Source: JAAGZL01 sp050288625
GTDB lineage: Bacteria; Pseudomonadota; Gammaproteobacteria; Chromatiales; Chromatiaceae
DNA length: 64,000 bases
Direction: 5' to 3'
Assembly: GCA_050288625.1 (NCBI GenBank)
Contig: JBNKEE010000032.1
Location: forward strand, 60,379 to 124,378
The notes under the pieces are model-generated. The model saw only the letters and a program-made list of their open reading frames with translations. It was not told the origin of the DNA and made no database searches. A program made the position numbers and the translations under genes. How positions within the stretch are numbered: position 1 is the first letter of the stretch; the number at the start of each line of letters is the position of its first letter. Positions 34,163 to 43,426 of this stretch are shown here, piece after piece.

Positions 34163-35187
34163 GTGCGACCCTGAATACCAAAGACGGCCTGGTGGATATG
34201 ACCCACGGCAGCGGCGGGCGCGCCATGGCGCAACTGATCGAACAGCTGTTTGTGCAGCACCTGGACAATGATTTATTACGCCAGGGCAACGATCAGGCCG
34301 CATTCGATGTGCCGGCCGGGCGTATGGTGATGAGTACCGATGGCCATGTGATCTCACCGCTGTTTTTCCCCGGTGGAGATATCGGTTCCCTTGCGGTGCA
34401 TGGCACCATCAACGATGTAGCCATGTCCGGAGCCAGGCCGCTCTATCTGGCGGCAGGTTTTATCCTGGAAGAGGGCCTGCCTCTGTCCGACCTGGAGCGC
34501 ATCGTCATCAGCATGGCCAAGGCCGCCAACAGCGCCGGGGTGCCGGTGGTGACTGGGGACACCAAGGTTGTGGAGCGGGGCAAGGGCGATGGTGTGTTCA
34601 TTACCACAACCGGTGTTGGCGTGGTCCCGGAGGGGGTGAACATCTCCGGTGACTTGGCGCGGCCGGGCGACGCCATCCTGCTCAGCGGTAGCCTGGGGGA
34701 CCACGGTGTGGCCATCATGTCCAGCCGGGAGAACCTGGAGTTCGATACCAGCATAGAGTCGGACTCGGCGGCGCTGCATACACTGGTCGCCGATATGGTG
34801 GCAGCGGTTCCGTCCATTCATTGTCTGCGCGATCCCACCCGGGGTGGTCTGGCCACTACCCTGAATGAACTGGCGCGTCAGTCTGGCGTGGGCATGCGGT
34901 TGCAGGAAACTGCCATCCCGATGAAACCACAGGTCAAGGCGGCCTGTGAACTGTTGGGGTTGGACCCGCTCTACGTGGCCAACGAGGGCAAGCTGATCTG
35001 CATCTGTGCGCAAGAGGATGCGCCAAAGTTGTTGGAGACCATGCAGGCCCATCCGCTGGGTAATGAGGCGTCCATCATAGGCGAGGTGGCGCAGGACCGG
35101 AACTGTTTCGTGCAGATGGAAACCAGTTTTGGCGGCAGCCGCATCGTAGATTGGTTGGTGGGCGAGCAGTTGCCGCGGATTTGTTAG
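34159..35187 (+). CDS. hypE: HypE thiocarbamate dehydratase
   Basis: The 342-residue protein begins MSATLNTKDGLVDMTHGSGGRAM and ends LPRIC, the C-terminal cysteine that is carbamoylated by HypF and then dehydrated to cyanide. The ATP-site segments VVTGDTKVVERGKGDGVFITTTG and RDPTRGGLATTLNELA are present. ATG 34159 overlaps the hypD stop (ATGA) and is preferred to the longer frame that runs back to 33997 inside hypD. Confidence 0.97.
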   Translation: MSATLNTKDGLVDMTHGSGGRAMAQLIEQLFVQHLDNDLLRQGNDQAAFDVPAGRMVMSTDGHVISPLFFPGGDIGSLAVHGTINDVAMSGARPLYLAAGFILEEGLPLSDLERIVISMAKAANSAGVPVVTGDTKVVERGKGDGVFITTTGVGVVPEGVNISGDLARPGDAILLSGSLGDHGVAIMSSRENLEFDTSIESDSAALHTLVADMVAAVPSIHCLRDPTRGGLATTLNELARQSGVGMRLQETAIPMKPQVKAACELLGLDPLYVANEGKLICICAQEDAPKLLETMQAHPLGNEASIIGEVAQDRNCFVQMETSFGGSRIVDWLVGEQLPRIC

Positions 35188-35204
35188 GGCACTTCATTAT
35201 ATGA

Positions 35205-37538
35205 GTGGCTACTGTGACTGGTGAGATGATTCGTATAACCGGCACAGTACAGGGCGTGGGCTTTCGTCCCACGGTCTGGCGTCTGGCCGGCGAGTGCGGC
35301 ATCGTTGGCCGGGTGTGGAATGATGCTGAAGGGGTGTTGATCCATGCCTGGGGCAGTAGTGATGCCTTGAATGAGTTTGCCTCGCGGATCGAGGCGGAGC
35401 AACCTCCGCTATCCCGGATTGAGCAGATCATAAGAACATCTCTGGATGATGATGCGGTACCTGACGATTTTCAGATTTTCCTGAGTAGGGATGGGGAGGC
35501 ACGTACTGCCGTGAGCGCCGATGCGGCTACCTGTCCGGAATGCCTGAAGGAGATACTGGACCCAAACGATCGTCGTTATCGTTATCCATTCACCAACTGT
35601 ACCCACTGTGGTCCAAGGCTCTCCATCATCTTGGCCATACCCTATGATCGAGCCAACACCAGCATGGCATCTTTTATCATGTGTGAACAGTGTCGTAAGG
35701 AGTATGAAGATCCGATAGATCGGCGTTTCCACGCCCAGCCCAACGCCTGTGTCGATTGTGGCCCGAGGCTGTGGCTGGAGGATAACGCGGGTAATCGTAT
35801 GGATGAGGATGAAGGTAAGGATGCTATCCAGACAGCCGCCCGCCTGTTGCGGGATGGCTGTATCGTAGCGATCAAGGGTATTGGCGGCATCCACCTGGCC
35901 TGCGATGCATCTAATGAGTCAGCGGTTACTAACCTGCGTGGGCGCAAACAACGATATCACAAACCATTCGCTCTTATGGCGACAGACATAGACATGGTTG
36001 CGCGTTATGCTGAGGTGGACGAGCAAGAGGCGGCAATGTTGCAACATAGGGCGGCCCCCATCGTGGTGTTGCCGGCTGCTGGTGAGCAGTTGGCCAGCGG
36101 GGTAGCGCCGGGACAGAATACACTGGGTTTTATGCTGCCATATACGCCGCTGCATTACATGCTTATGCTGGAGCTGGATGGCCCCATCGTATTGACCTCC
36201 GGCAATCGCAGTGAAGAGCCGCAGAGTATTGAAAATCTGGATGCGCACAAGCGTCTGGATGCCATCGCCGACTATTATCTGCTGCACGATCGATCCATCC
36301 TGAATCGTCTTGATGATTCAGTAGTGCGCTTTGCTGATGATAGGCCCAGGTTTTTAAGACGGGCGCGTGGTTATGCTCCTCAATCCATTTTGCTGCCGGA
36401 TGGGTTTGCCAAGGGGCAGGATATACTGGCCATGGGAGGCGAACTCAAGAATACATTTTGTCTGCTGAAAGAGCTCCGGGCTATTGTTTCGCAACACATG
36501 GGTGATCTGGAGGATGTGGCTACCTATAGGGACTATCAACACAACCAGCAACTTTATCGCCAACTGTTTGATTTTGACCCGCAGGTGATCGTCGTTGATA
36601 AACACCCGGATTATATCTCCACTAAATTTGGTCGTTCTCTGGCAATGGAGCGTGGTATTAGATTGATTGAGGTGCAGCATCATCATGCCCACATAGCCGC
36701 CTGCATGGCCGAATATGGTCTGACGCCGAATACCGGCAAGGTGCTAGGGGTGGTTCTGGATGGATTGGGTTATGGTGAGGACGGCTCCATCTGGGGTGGG
36801 GAATTTCTCCTGGCGGATTATGCAGGATTTGATCGGGTTGCCCACTTTCGGCAGGTGCCTATGTTGGGTGGTAGCAAGGCTATGTACGAGCCATGGCGCA
36901 GCACCTTTGCCCATTTATCGAGCTGTCTGGGGTGGGAGCGGGTATGTGAAGAGTATGCGGATCTGGAGATCATCAAGTATCTTATGAATAAGCCGGTCTC
37001 TAACCTGCTGACTATGGCGGAGAGAGGTCTGAACAGCCCCATTGCCTCTTCTGCCGGGCGTCTGTTTGATGCTGTTGCAGCAGCAGTTGGGGTGTGCCGT
37101 GATTCGGCTGGGTATGAAGGGGAGGCGGCTATTGAGTTGGAGGCGTTGGCGGCGCGACAGTTCGAGCGGCAGTCTGATTATGCATATGGATTTGAGTTGA
37201 GAGAAGGCTGTTTGGATTGGAAAATTATGTGGGAGGGTGTGCTGGGTGATCTGAGGGATAAGGTTGAACAGGATGTAATCGCAGCGCGCTTCCATCACGG
37301 TCTGGCCTCGGCCGTGGCACAAACTGCGACAGAGCTATGTAATCAACATAACACTCAGACAGTAGTGCTAAGTGGCGGCGTATTCCAGAATCGACTGCTA
37401 TTGGAAGCCACCAGCCGTATACTGCGCGACCATGATTTGCTCGTGTTGTCACCACAAATCTTTCCAGCTAATGATGGAGGTATTTCTTTAGGACAGGCGG
37501 TTATTGCTATGATGTTAGACACACGGGTTTTGTCCTGA
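35205..37538 (+). CDS. hypF: HypF carbamoyltransferase
   Basis: This 777-residue protein has an acylphosphatase domain (IRITGTVQGVGFRPTVWRLA), two zinc fingers (TCPECLKEILDP with CTHCGPR; CEQCRKEYEDP with CVDCGPRLW), a YrdC-like domain and a Kae1-like domain with HHHAHIAACMAEYG. It activates carbamoyl phosphate and loads the carbamoyl group on HypE. The start is GTG 35205 or ATG 35226; the second gives 770 residues. It is the last hyp gene. Confidence 0.96.
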   Translation: MATVTGEMIRITGTVQGVGFRPTVWRLAGECGIVGRVWNDAEGVLIHAWGSSDALNEFASRIEAEQPPLSRIEQIIRTSLDDDAVPDDFQIFLSRDGEARTAVSADAATCPECLKEILDPNDRRYRYPFTNCTHCGPRLSIILAIPYDRANTSMASFIMCEQCRKEYEDPIDRRFHAQPNACVDCGPRLWLEDNAGNRMDEDEGKDAIQTAARLLRDGCIVAIKGIGGIHLACDASNESAVTNLRGRKQRYHKPFALMATDIDMVARYAEVDEQEAAMLQHRAAPIVVLPAAGEQLASGVAPGQNTLGFMLPYTPLHYMLMLELDGPIVLTSGNRSEEPQSIENLDAHKRLDAIADYYLLHDRSILNRLDDSVVRFADDRPRFLRRARGYAPQSILLPDGFAKGQDILAMGGELKNTFCLLKELRAIVSQHMGDLEDVATYRDYQHNQQLYRQLFDFDPQVIVVDKHPDYISTKFGRSLAMERGIRLIEVQHHHAHIAACMAEYGLTPNTGKVLGVVLDGLGYGEDGSIWGGEFLLADYAGFDRVAHFRQVPMLGGSKAMYEPWRSTFAHLSSCLGWERVCEEYADLEIIKYLMNKPVSNLLTMAERGLNSPIASSAGRLFDAVAAAVGVCRDSAGYEGEAAIELEALAARQFERQSDYAYGFELREGCLDWKIMWEGVLGDLRDKVEQDVIAARFHHGLASAVAQTATELCNQHNTQTVVLSGGVFQNRLLLEATSRILRDHDLLVLSPQIFPANDGGISLGQAVIAMMLDTRVLS

Positions 37539-37563
37539 CCCAGTTTCAATTTTGGGGAGAGCG

Positions 37564-38520
37564 GTGGAGTTTTTTGAATTTGTTAAAAAATACCTTGGTC
37601 TCACAGACTCATCTGTAACCCATAGTGAGCGTTTCGTCTCTGGTCTGGGTGGGTTGTGCGGTATCGTCGGGGTAGCATACATCACAGGTTGGTGGTTGGA
37701 TGGCTACGCTGCGGTGTTAATCATGGGATCCATCGGTTCTTCCGCCGTGCTGCTGTTTGCCGTTCCCCACGGCCCTTTGTCTCAGCCCTGGCCGCTTGTT
37801 GGTGGGCACACGCTTTCCGCGCTGGTGGGGGTTGCGGTGGCCCATATTATACCTGATCTTTATCTGGCTGCAGGTGTAGCCGTGGCCCTGGCTATTGTGG
37901 TTATGCATTATGCCCGCTGCCTGCATCCTCCAGGCGGTGCCACTGCCATGTTTGCGGTATTGGGGGGGGAGAGCGTTCGCGCCTTGGGTTGGAGTTTTGT
38001 GTTGACCCCTGCCTTTCTTGACACTACGGTGATCTTATTGATTGCTATCATCTTTAATGCCCCTTTTCATTGGCGTCGCTACCCGCGAGCCCTGTCTGAT
38101 GTGTTTTTTTATGAAGAGGTGGAGAGACCAAAGCGCCGTGATAGCGATATCAGTAATCAGGATCTGACTGCTGCATTACAGGGTATGGGGACATTGTTAG
38201 ATGTCTCGGAAAGTGATTTGATGCGCATTTATGAATTAGCCAATGCGCATAAACATCGCACTGCCTTAGATCCAGAAGTGATCGAGGTCGGCGTCTGCCT
38301 TAGTAATGGAGGATATGGCGCTGATTGGTCTGTACGAGAAGTATTATCTGTTCATAGGGCTGAAGACCCCATGCAGGATAGTATTGGCTATAGAGTGGTG
38401 GCAGGTAAGGGCAAACGCAGACGCGAATCCGGTGAGGTAACCCGTGAGGAGTTAGTGCACTGGTCAATGTACGTGGTGAGACGCACGAAGACATCCTGGC
38501 GCAGGATGCTAGGTCAATAG
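37564..38520 (+). CDS. HPP family membrane protein
   Basis: The 318-residue protein has four membrane segments in its first 170 residues and the naming motif CLHPPGGATAMFAVLGG. This is followed by LTPAFLDTTVILLIAIIFNAPFHWRRYP, ending the HPP domain. The remaining ~135 residues are soluble and not recognised. HPP proteins have been linked to nitrite or ion transport, but this is uncertain here. GTG 37564 with GGGGA 5 nt upstream is preferred to the TTG at 37552. It follows hypF by 25 bp and may share its transcript. Confidence 0.85.
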   Translation: MEFFEFVKKYLGLTDSSVTHSERFVSGLGGLCGIVGVAYITGWWLDGYAAVLIMGSIGSSAVLLFAVPHGPLSQPWPLVGGHTLSALVGVAVAHIIPDLYLAAGVAVALAIVVMHYARCLHPPGGATAMFAVLGGESVRALGWSFVLTPAFLDTTVILLIAIIFNAPFHWRRYPRALSDVFFYEEVERPKRRDSDISNQDLTAALQGMGTLLDVSESDLMRIYELANAHKHRTALDPEVIEVGVCLSNGGYGADWSVREVLSVHRAEDPMQDSIGYRVVAGKGKRRRESGEVTREELVHWSMYVVRRTKTSWRRMLGQ

Positions 38521-38558
38521 TGTGTTGCAGCCAGATATGCCAGGGTTTAATTAAAATC

Positions 38559-39041
38559 CTAAAGTTCCGGCCTATCTTCCGGTTCCATGTCTATGGACCG
38601 CAGAAGTTGCAACAGGGAATTTACGTGCTTTTGTTCCTCTTCAGCTAGGTCTGAGCAGTAGGCAATATCATCTGGGTCGGTAAACCTTTCTGATAACCGC
38701 TGGTAACTATCTCTAGCGTCCTCTTCCATGGTTATTGCGTATTTAAGTATGGCCCTCATGTCTCCCTGGGCAATCACATCAACCGCTTCCACATCCAGAA
38801 TCTTGTTGTCTTCACGTTCTACCTCGTCCATCCAGCCATCTGCGTCAAACATCTCCCCAAAGGCAGTATCCTTAAAGCGGGCTACGATGTGATGTGCGTG
38901 CCCATCTTCCATGTCGGCTAGTTCCAGAAAAACCATGCGAGACTCGTCGTCATTGGTAAGTTCTGCAGCTTTTTCGTAAAACAGCTCGGCCTGTACTTCC
39001 AGTTCCAAGGCGTTTTTAAAGATCTCTATAGCTTTTTGCAT
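38559..39041 (-). CDS. ferritin-like diiron protein (rubrerythrin type, no rubredoxin domain)
   Basis: The 160-residue protein has the four-helix ligand pattern: ELEVQAELFYEKAAEL and ELADMEDGHAHHI (E, ExxH-type), then ITMEEDARDSYQRLSERF and LAEEEQKHVNSLLQLL. It probably binds two irons and reduces peroxide or stores iron. There is no rubredoxin domain. It converges on the HPP gene. Confidence 0.88.
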   Translation of the reverse strand: MQKAIEIFKNALELEVQAELFYEKAAELTNDDESRMVFLELADMEDGHAHHIVARFKDTAFGEMFDADGWMDEVEREDNKILDVEAVDVIAQGDMRAILKYAITMEEDARDSYQRLSERFTDPDDIAYCSDLAEEEQKHVNSLLQLLRSIDMEPEDRPEL

Positions 39042-39192
39042 AGATCCTCCTCATTGCAATTACCGGGTGCAATACCCTGTTATTAGTATTGTATTTTCTA
39101 GTTTTTATCTTAATACTAAGTAATAGCACAATGCCAGATTCACAACCTCCAAGAATAGAGATTTGTCATATAAGACTAGAGATGTATTGTGT

Positions 39193-39648
39193 TTATTCAG
39201 CCCATTTAATCAGATGATACTCAGGATCATCTGCTTCGGTTTCGCTCACCACACGACCTTTGATGGAGTTCCCGGAGGTGATTACGCTTTCCTGAGTGCC
39301 GGATATCAGTGGATGCCAGTCAGGTAGTTCCTTGCGCTCTGCCAAGAGGCGATAGGCGCAGGTGGATGGCAGCCAGTATGGGTTCTGGAGAAGCTTGATG
39401 GTTACTGATACGCAATCAGGAACATTGATGGACCTGTTTGGATAGTCGCTGCAGCGGCACTCTTTTTCATTCAGGTAGCGGCATACAATGTTGGTTGTGT
39501 AGATCTCGCCGCTATCTTCGTCTTCTAGGCGCTGCAGGCAGCACTTTGCGCATCCATCACACAGCGCCTCCCACTCGCCTTCTGTTAGTTTAGTCAGCGG
39601 TTTGTCCTTCCAAAACTTGGGTGTTAATTCAGATGCGGGCTTATTCAT
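39193..39648 (-). CDS. ycgN: YcgN-family cysteine cluster protein (UPF0260)
   Basis: The 151-residue protein, from ATG 39648 (MNKPASELTPKFWKDKPL), has the YcgN signature EGEWEALCDGCAKCCLQRLEDEDSGEIYTTNIVCRYLN, then CRCSDYPNRS, VPDCV and LPSTCAYRLLAE. The cysteines probably bind a metal or cluster; the role is unknown. The frame extends to 39717, but the extra residues do not look like the family. Confidence 0.9.
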   Translation of the reverse strand: MNKPASELTPKFWKDKPLTKLTEGEWEALCDGCAKCCLQRLEDEDSGEIYTTNIVCRYLNEKECRCSDYPNRSINVPDCVSVTIKLLQNPYWLPSTCAYRLLAERKELPDWHPLISGTQESVITSGNSIKGRVVSETEADDPEYHLIKWAE

Positions 39649-40072
39649 CAGGCATATATTACCCGTTTTGGAGCAGAAAAAATGCCATATGAGAGTTGCT
39701 TGGATTGTTACACTCAATACATCCTATTGGTTTTTTCCAGCATTGTACCGGACGATTGTATACACAAGCTGACCTAAAGCTATGTATTTCATGAGTACTA
39801 GGTAGATATTTTACATTTGTTATTTAGAAAGTGTCTGTAACTTGTTGATTATTCTGGACGATAAGTTGTTGTATAAAAAATGTACAATCTGTTTTGGTTT
39901 TAACGGCAGTACGGTCTTGGATTAAATTCAATGGTCTTTTCCACAACTTTATCCACAAGATCTGTGGAAAAGATTTATATTTGGTTACATTCATATATTC
40001 ATACTTTTTGTTGCCGTAACCTGGCGGAGAAAAAATCTTAACCTGCTGAAAAAAAACCACTGAGCATGTACA
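39649..40072. other. AT-rich intergenic region before ogt
   Basis: No gene is seen in this 424-bp gap. It is notably AT-rich between about 39800 and 40020, and it contains the cluster of DnaA-box-like sites listed separately. Confidence 0.6.
39937..39971. promoter_or_regulatory. cluster of three DnaA-box-like sites
   Basis: TTATCCACA at 39949-39957 fits the DnaA box consensus TTATNCACA. TTTTCCACA at 39937-39945 and its inverse tgtggaaaa at 39963-39971 differ from it by one base each. Three sites lie in 35 bp of AT-rich DNA, with a GATC at 39959-39962. dnaA itself is not near, so this is not claimed to be oriC; it could be a DnaA-binding or titration locus. Confidence 0.5.
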
Positions 40073-40564
40073 TTGTCTGACTATATGTCGATGAAAGGTA
40101 AATTCCAGTTTGTAGTGGCTAGCGCTATCGGGCCCATAGGTGTAAATACATCTCAGGGTCGGGTTGATGGGGTTGAGTTTTTAGATATGCGCTCACAGCC
40201 GTTTAGTTCGGATGACCCTTTTGCTGTAGAGGTTGCGGAACGGCTTAAACAATATTTCTCTGGTAGCTGTTCAAACATTTCACTTCCACTGAATCTGCGA
40301 GGAACAGATTTTCAAAAGCGGGTGTGGCGAATCCTGTCCAAAATTGAGCCGGGGACGGTGCGTACATACGGCGACATAGCTGAGGAGCTGAACACCAGTC
40401 CCAGAGCAGTGGGGAATGCCTGCAGGGCCAATCCTATTCCCGTGATCATACCTTGTCACAGGGTGGTATCCGCCAGCGGTATAGGCGGGTTCGCTGGCAC
40501 AACCAGCGGGAGGCGCATCAGTATAAAACGCTGGTTACTGCGGCACGAGGGCGTCTTTTTGTGA
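40073..40564 (+). CDS. ogt: methylated-DNA--protein-cysteine methyltransferase
   Basis: The 163-residue protein has the DNA-binding segment FQKRVWRILSKIEPGTVRTYGDIAEELNTSPRAVGNACRANPIPVIIPCHRVV with acceptor cysteine in PCHRV. It repairs O6-methylguanine. The start could be TTG 40073, ATG 40085 or ATG 40091; none has a good ribosome site. Its stop overlaps the xerD start (GTGA). Confidence 0.95.
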   Translation: MSDYMSMKGKFQFVVASAIGPIGVNTSQGRVDGVEFLDMRSQPFSSDDPFAVEVAERLKQYFSGSCSNISLPLNLRGTDFQKRVWRILSKIEPGTVRTYGDIAEELNTSPRAVGNACRANPIPVIIPCHRVVSASGIGGFAGTTSGRRISIKRWLLRHEGVFL

Positions 40565-41463
40565 ATACTCAGGTAGACGGCACTTTAATCGAGAATTTCA
40601 TGGATGCTTTGTGGATGGAACGTGGGCTTAGCCAGAATACCCTATCATCCTATAGATCTGATCTGAGCAAATTTGCCGCATGGCTAGATGATAATGCTGG
40701 TCTCTCTTTGGAGCAGGCCAGGCGATTAGATCTGCTAAATTATCTGGCAGAGCAGTCTAAGAGATCAAAGAAACCTAGATCAACGGCGCGCCTGCTATCC
40801 TGTCTGCGCCAGTTCTACCAACACGCGTTGCGCGAAGGCTGGGTGCAGGTTGATCCAAGCAGCCGTATTGATGCGCCCAAACTGGGTAGGCCTTTGCCCA
40901 AGTCACTGACCGAAGAGGAGGTGGAGTTGTTGTTAGCAGCCCCTGACTTGAAAACATCAGAGGGTTTTCGTGACCGCACTATGTTGGAGGTGCTGTATGC
41001 AACAGGGCTTAGGGTGTCAGAGCTGGTGGGTTTGCGATTGGAACAGGTGGGTTTGGCCCAGGGTGTGGTTCGGGTAGTGGGTAAAGGTGACAAGGAGAGG
41101 CTAGTCCCGCTGGGGGAAGATGCGATCGATTGGCTGGACCGCTTTCTCAAAGACAAGCGACCGCAGATATTGCGGGGGCAGTTTTGTAACGAGATATTCC
41201 CTACCAGAAGAGGCGCTGGCATGACCAGACAGGCGTTTTGGTACAGGATAAAAAAACATGCTTTAACAGCGGGAATAACTAAACATCTTTCACCCCATAC
41301 TCTGCGTCACGCCTTTGCTACCCATCTGCTTAACCATGGGGCTGATCTGCGCGTTGTGCAGATGCTGTTGGGGCACAGCGACCTATCCACCACCCAGATC
41401 TACACCCATGTGGCTCAGGAGCGTTTGAAGTCGTTGCATGCCACTCATCACCCGAGGGGGTGA
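40561..41463 (+). CDS. xerD: tyrosine recombinase XerD
   Basis: The 300-residue protein has the SAM-like N-terminal domain (LIENFMDALWMERGLSQNTLSSYRSDL) and the catalytic residues of tyrosine recombinases: the Arg in LYATGLRVSELVGLRL, HTLRHAFATHLLNHGADLRVVQMLLGH (HxxR, H) and the Tyr in STTQIYTHVAQERL. It acts with XerC at dif to resolve chromosome dimers. GTG 40561 overlaps the ogt stop and gives a length equal to the family (298). Confidence 0.96.
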   Translation: MNTQVDGTLIENFMDALWMERGLSQNTLSSYRSDLSKFAAWLDDNAGLSLEQARRLDLLNYLAEQSKRSKKPRSTARLLSCLRQFYQHALREGWVQVDPSSRIDAPKLGRPLPKSLTEEEVELLLAAPDLKTSEGFRDRTMLEVLYATGLRVSELVGLRLEQVGLAQGVVRVVGKGDKERLVPLGEDAIDWLDRFLKDKRPQILRGQFCNEIFPTRRGAGMTRQAFWYRIKKHALTAGITKHLSPHTLRHAFATHLLNHGADLRVVQMLLGHSDLSTTQIYTHVAQERLKSLHATHHPRG

Positions 41464-41468
41464 TAGAC

Positions 41469-41558
41469 TCCCTTCTCCCCTTTGGGGAGAAGGGATGGGG
41501 ATGAGGGGGGTTCTACACTTCCCCCTCACCCTAACCCTCTCCCCATGGGGAGAAGGGA
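41469..41558. repeat. composite palindromic repeat, copy 2
   Basis: ccttctcccctttggggagaag and ccctctccccatggggagaag (near 41470-41491 and 41535-41556), with tgaggggg and ccccctca-type boxes between them, repeat the structure at 7171-7280. It begins 6 bp after the xerD stop, so the hairpins may stop or protect that transcript. Confidence 0.75.
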
Positions 41559-41662
41559 CGAGTGCGACAGTTGTTATAGGTATATTCTTCCTTACTAGTT
41601 CGTCTCCTAATGTGATAGCCTTCCCCGATAATTGTTCTGTCCAGATAATCAGGAGTCAATAA

Positions 41663-42145
41663 ATGCCTTCATTTGATGTTGTATCAGAAGTGGATTTGCA
41701 AGAGGTGCGCAATGCCGTGGACCAGGCAAATCGTGAGGTTGGTACGCGTTATGATTTTAAGGGTGTAGACGCGAAATTCGAATTGACAGATGCGGATATA
41801 AAGCTTTCTGCAGAAGTTGAGTTTCAGCTCGATCAGATGATGGATATTTTGCGGCAGAAACTTGTCAAACGTAAGGTCGACATTGCCAGCATGGACATCA
41901 AGGATCCGGAAACCACAATAAATGCGGCCCGTCAGCATGTGATCATCAAACAGGGCGTCGATGCAGATAGCGCAAAAAAGATGGTCAAGAACATCAAGGG
42001 TAGCAAGATTAAGGTGCAGGCGCAGATTCAGGGTGATCAAGTCAGGGTTACCGGTAAGAAAAGGGATGATTTGCAACAGGTTATAGCACTACTGCGTGAA
42101 GAGGATTATGGTTTACCACTTCAGTTCACTAATTTTCGGGATTGA
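41663..42145 (+). CDS. yajQ: YajQ-family nucleotide-binding protein
   Basis: The 160-residue protein begins MPSFDVVSEVDLQEVRNAVDQANREVGTRYDFKGVDA and ends EEDYGLPLQFTNFRD, both diagnostic of YajQ. Members bind cyclic di-GMP or tRNA and alter gene expression. It lies 3 bp from the next gene, so the two are co-transcribed. Confidence 0.96.
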   Translation: MPSFDVVSEVDLQEVRNAVDQANREVGTRYDFKGVDAKFELTDADIKLSAEVEFQLDQMMDILRQKLVKRKVDIASMDIKDPETTINAARQHVIIKQGVDADSAKKMVKNIKGSKIKVQAQIQGDQVRVTGKKRDDLQQVIALLREEDYGLPLQFTNFRD

Positions 42146-42148
42146 TCG

Positions 42149-43150
42149 ATGAAAAATATTTTAGTTTTACTGTTTGCCGCTATTTCAGTGCAGGTCGCTG
42201 TAGCATCAGATGATTCTGTATTGCCAAATGATTCTAGTGTGGTTGGTGCGGTTAATGGAAAAGAGATCTCCCTGGGTGAGATACAGAATAAAAAGATACA
42301 TGAACTTCGTCAGGATCTGCATAAAGAGATAGAGAACGCCTTTATCTCTGAGGCGATAAAGCGTCTTAGGGAGACAAATAAGGAGTTTGACGGAATCTCT
42401 ATTCCTTCATTGAAGGAAACGGAGATTCGTAAGTTTTATAACGACAATGGTTTAAATATGCGTGGGAGCTATGAACAGTTCGCACCGCAGATCAGACAGT
42501 ATCTAAAACAGATGATGCAGGCCAGGGAAGAGTACCGACTATATAAAACAGCCGAAAAGAAGGGTCAGGCCAGCAGTAGGTTGGTAGATCCAGGTCCATT
42601 CTTGGTATCAATTCCGGTGGAGACGGCATTTATCCAAGGCGCAAAAAACGGTTCTGTGATGTTGTTGGAGTTCTCGGATTTTCAGTGCCCGTACTGTAAG
42701 AAAGTGCAACCATTGCTGCGCGATCTGGTTAAAAAATACCGTGATCGGGTGGCCTTTGGTTATCGCCATTTCCCACTATCCTTTCATCAGGAAGCGGATG
42801 AGTCTGCAATAGCGGCAGAGTGCGCGCGGGAGCAAGGGAAATTCCTGGAGATGCACTCCAGTCTGTATCAACAACAGGGTAGACAGTCTGTCAGCGATCT
42901 AAAGAAAATAGCAGTAAAAATAGGTGTGGCGGACACGAAAAAGTTTAATGCCTGTTTGGATGGAAACAAATATCGCAAACTCCTTGAACGCGACATGGAG
43001 GTGGCAGAGTCTATAGGCATCAACGGCACTCCTGCATTTGTTATCGGTAAATACGACAGCAAGAACGGCAACCTCAAAGGCGAGATCCTGACTGGTGCAC
43101 TACCTGTAGATATCATTACCGATGCTCTTGAGAGGTATCTTTCCAAGTAA
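42149..43150 (+). CDS. exported DsbA-family thiol oxidoreductase
   Basis: The 333-residue protein has a signal peptide (MKNILVLLFAAISVQVAVA). A charged helical region of about 130 residues follows (VGAVNGKEISLGEIQNKKIHELRQDL ...), which looks like a SurA-N-type peptide-binding piece. It ends with a DsbA-like thioredoxin domain with CPYC in LLEFSDFQCPYCKKVQPLL and cis-proline in GINGTPAFVIG. It should form or shuffle disulfides in the periplasm. Confidence 0.9.
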   Translation: MKNILVLLFAAISVQVAVASDDSVLPNDSSVVGAVNGKEISLGEIQNKKIHELRQDLHKEIENAFISEAIKRLRETNKEFDGISIPSLKETEIRKFYNDNGLNMRGSYEQFAPQIRQYLKQMMQAREEYRLYKTAEKKGQASSRLVDPGPFLVSIPVETAFIQGAKNGSVMLLEFSDFQCPYCKKVQPLLRDLVKKYRDRVAFGYRHFPLSFHQEADESAIAAECAREQGKFLEMHSSLYQQQGRQSVSDLKKIAVKIGVADTKKFNACLDGNKYRKLLERDMEVAESIGINGTPAFVIGKYDSKNGNLKGEILTGALPVDIITDALERYLSK

Positions 43151-43177
43151 AGAATAGATTAGATAATAAAGAACAAA

Positions 43178-43208
43178 TAAGGCGCCGCATTGCGGCGCCT
43201 TATTTTTT
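43178..43208. terminator. Rho-independent terminator after the DsbA-like gene
   Basis: taaggcgccgca and tgcggcgcctta form a 12-bp perfect stem around one T (43178-43202), followed by TTTTTT at 43203-43208. It ends the yajQ/DsbA-like transcript. Confidence 0.92.
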
Positions 43209-43426
43209 GGTAATAATCTCCTTAAAATCTAGGTGGTTGTGGGCTATTCTTGTCATTTAGCATGGTTTCACTGGAAAAATGTGCGCCTTTTATCAGTTTC
43301 TATGCATAATTTGATGGAGAATCTAAAGAATCCTGGCGTGAGGCCGAAACCATTAATGTCCCATGCAGGTTTTTTATGACAATAATATCGATTATGTGAT
43401 GCGGATGTAGTGTTGTTGGGGGCTAT

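Noticed and set aside
39937..39971. Chromosome origin (oriC)
   Set aside because: Only three boxes and no dnaA, dnaN, gyrB, rpmH or mnmG nearby.
39824..40060. 78-residue minus-strand frame in the DnaA-box region
   Set aside because: AT-rich chance frame with no ribosome site or recognisable pattern.
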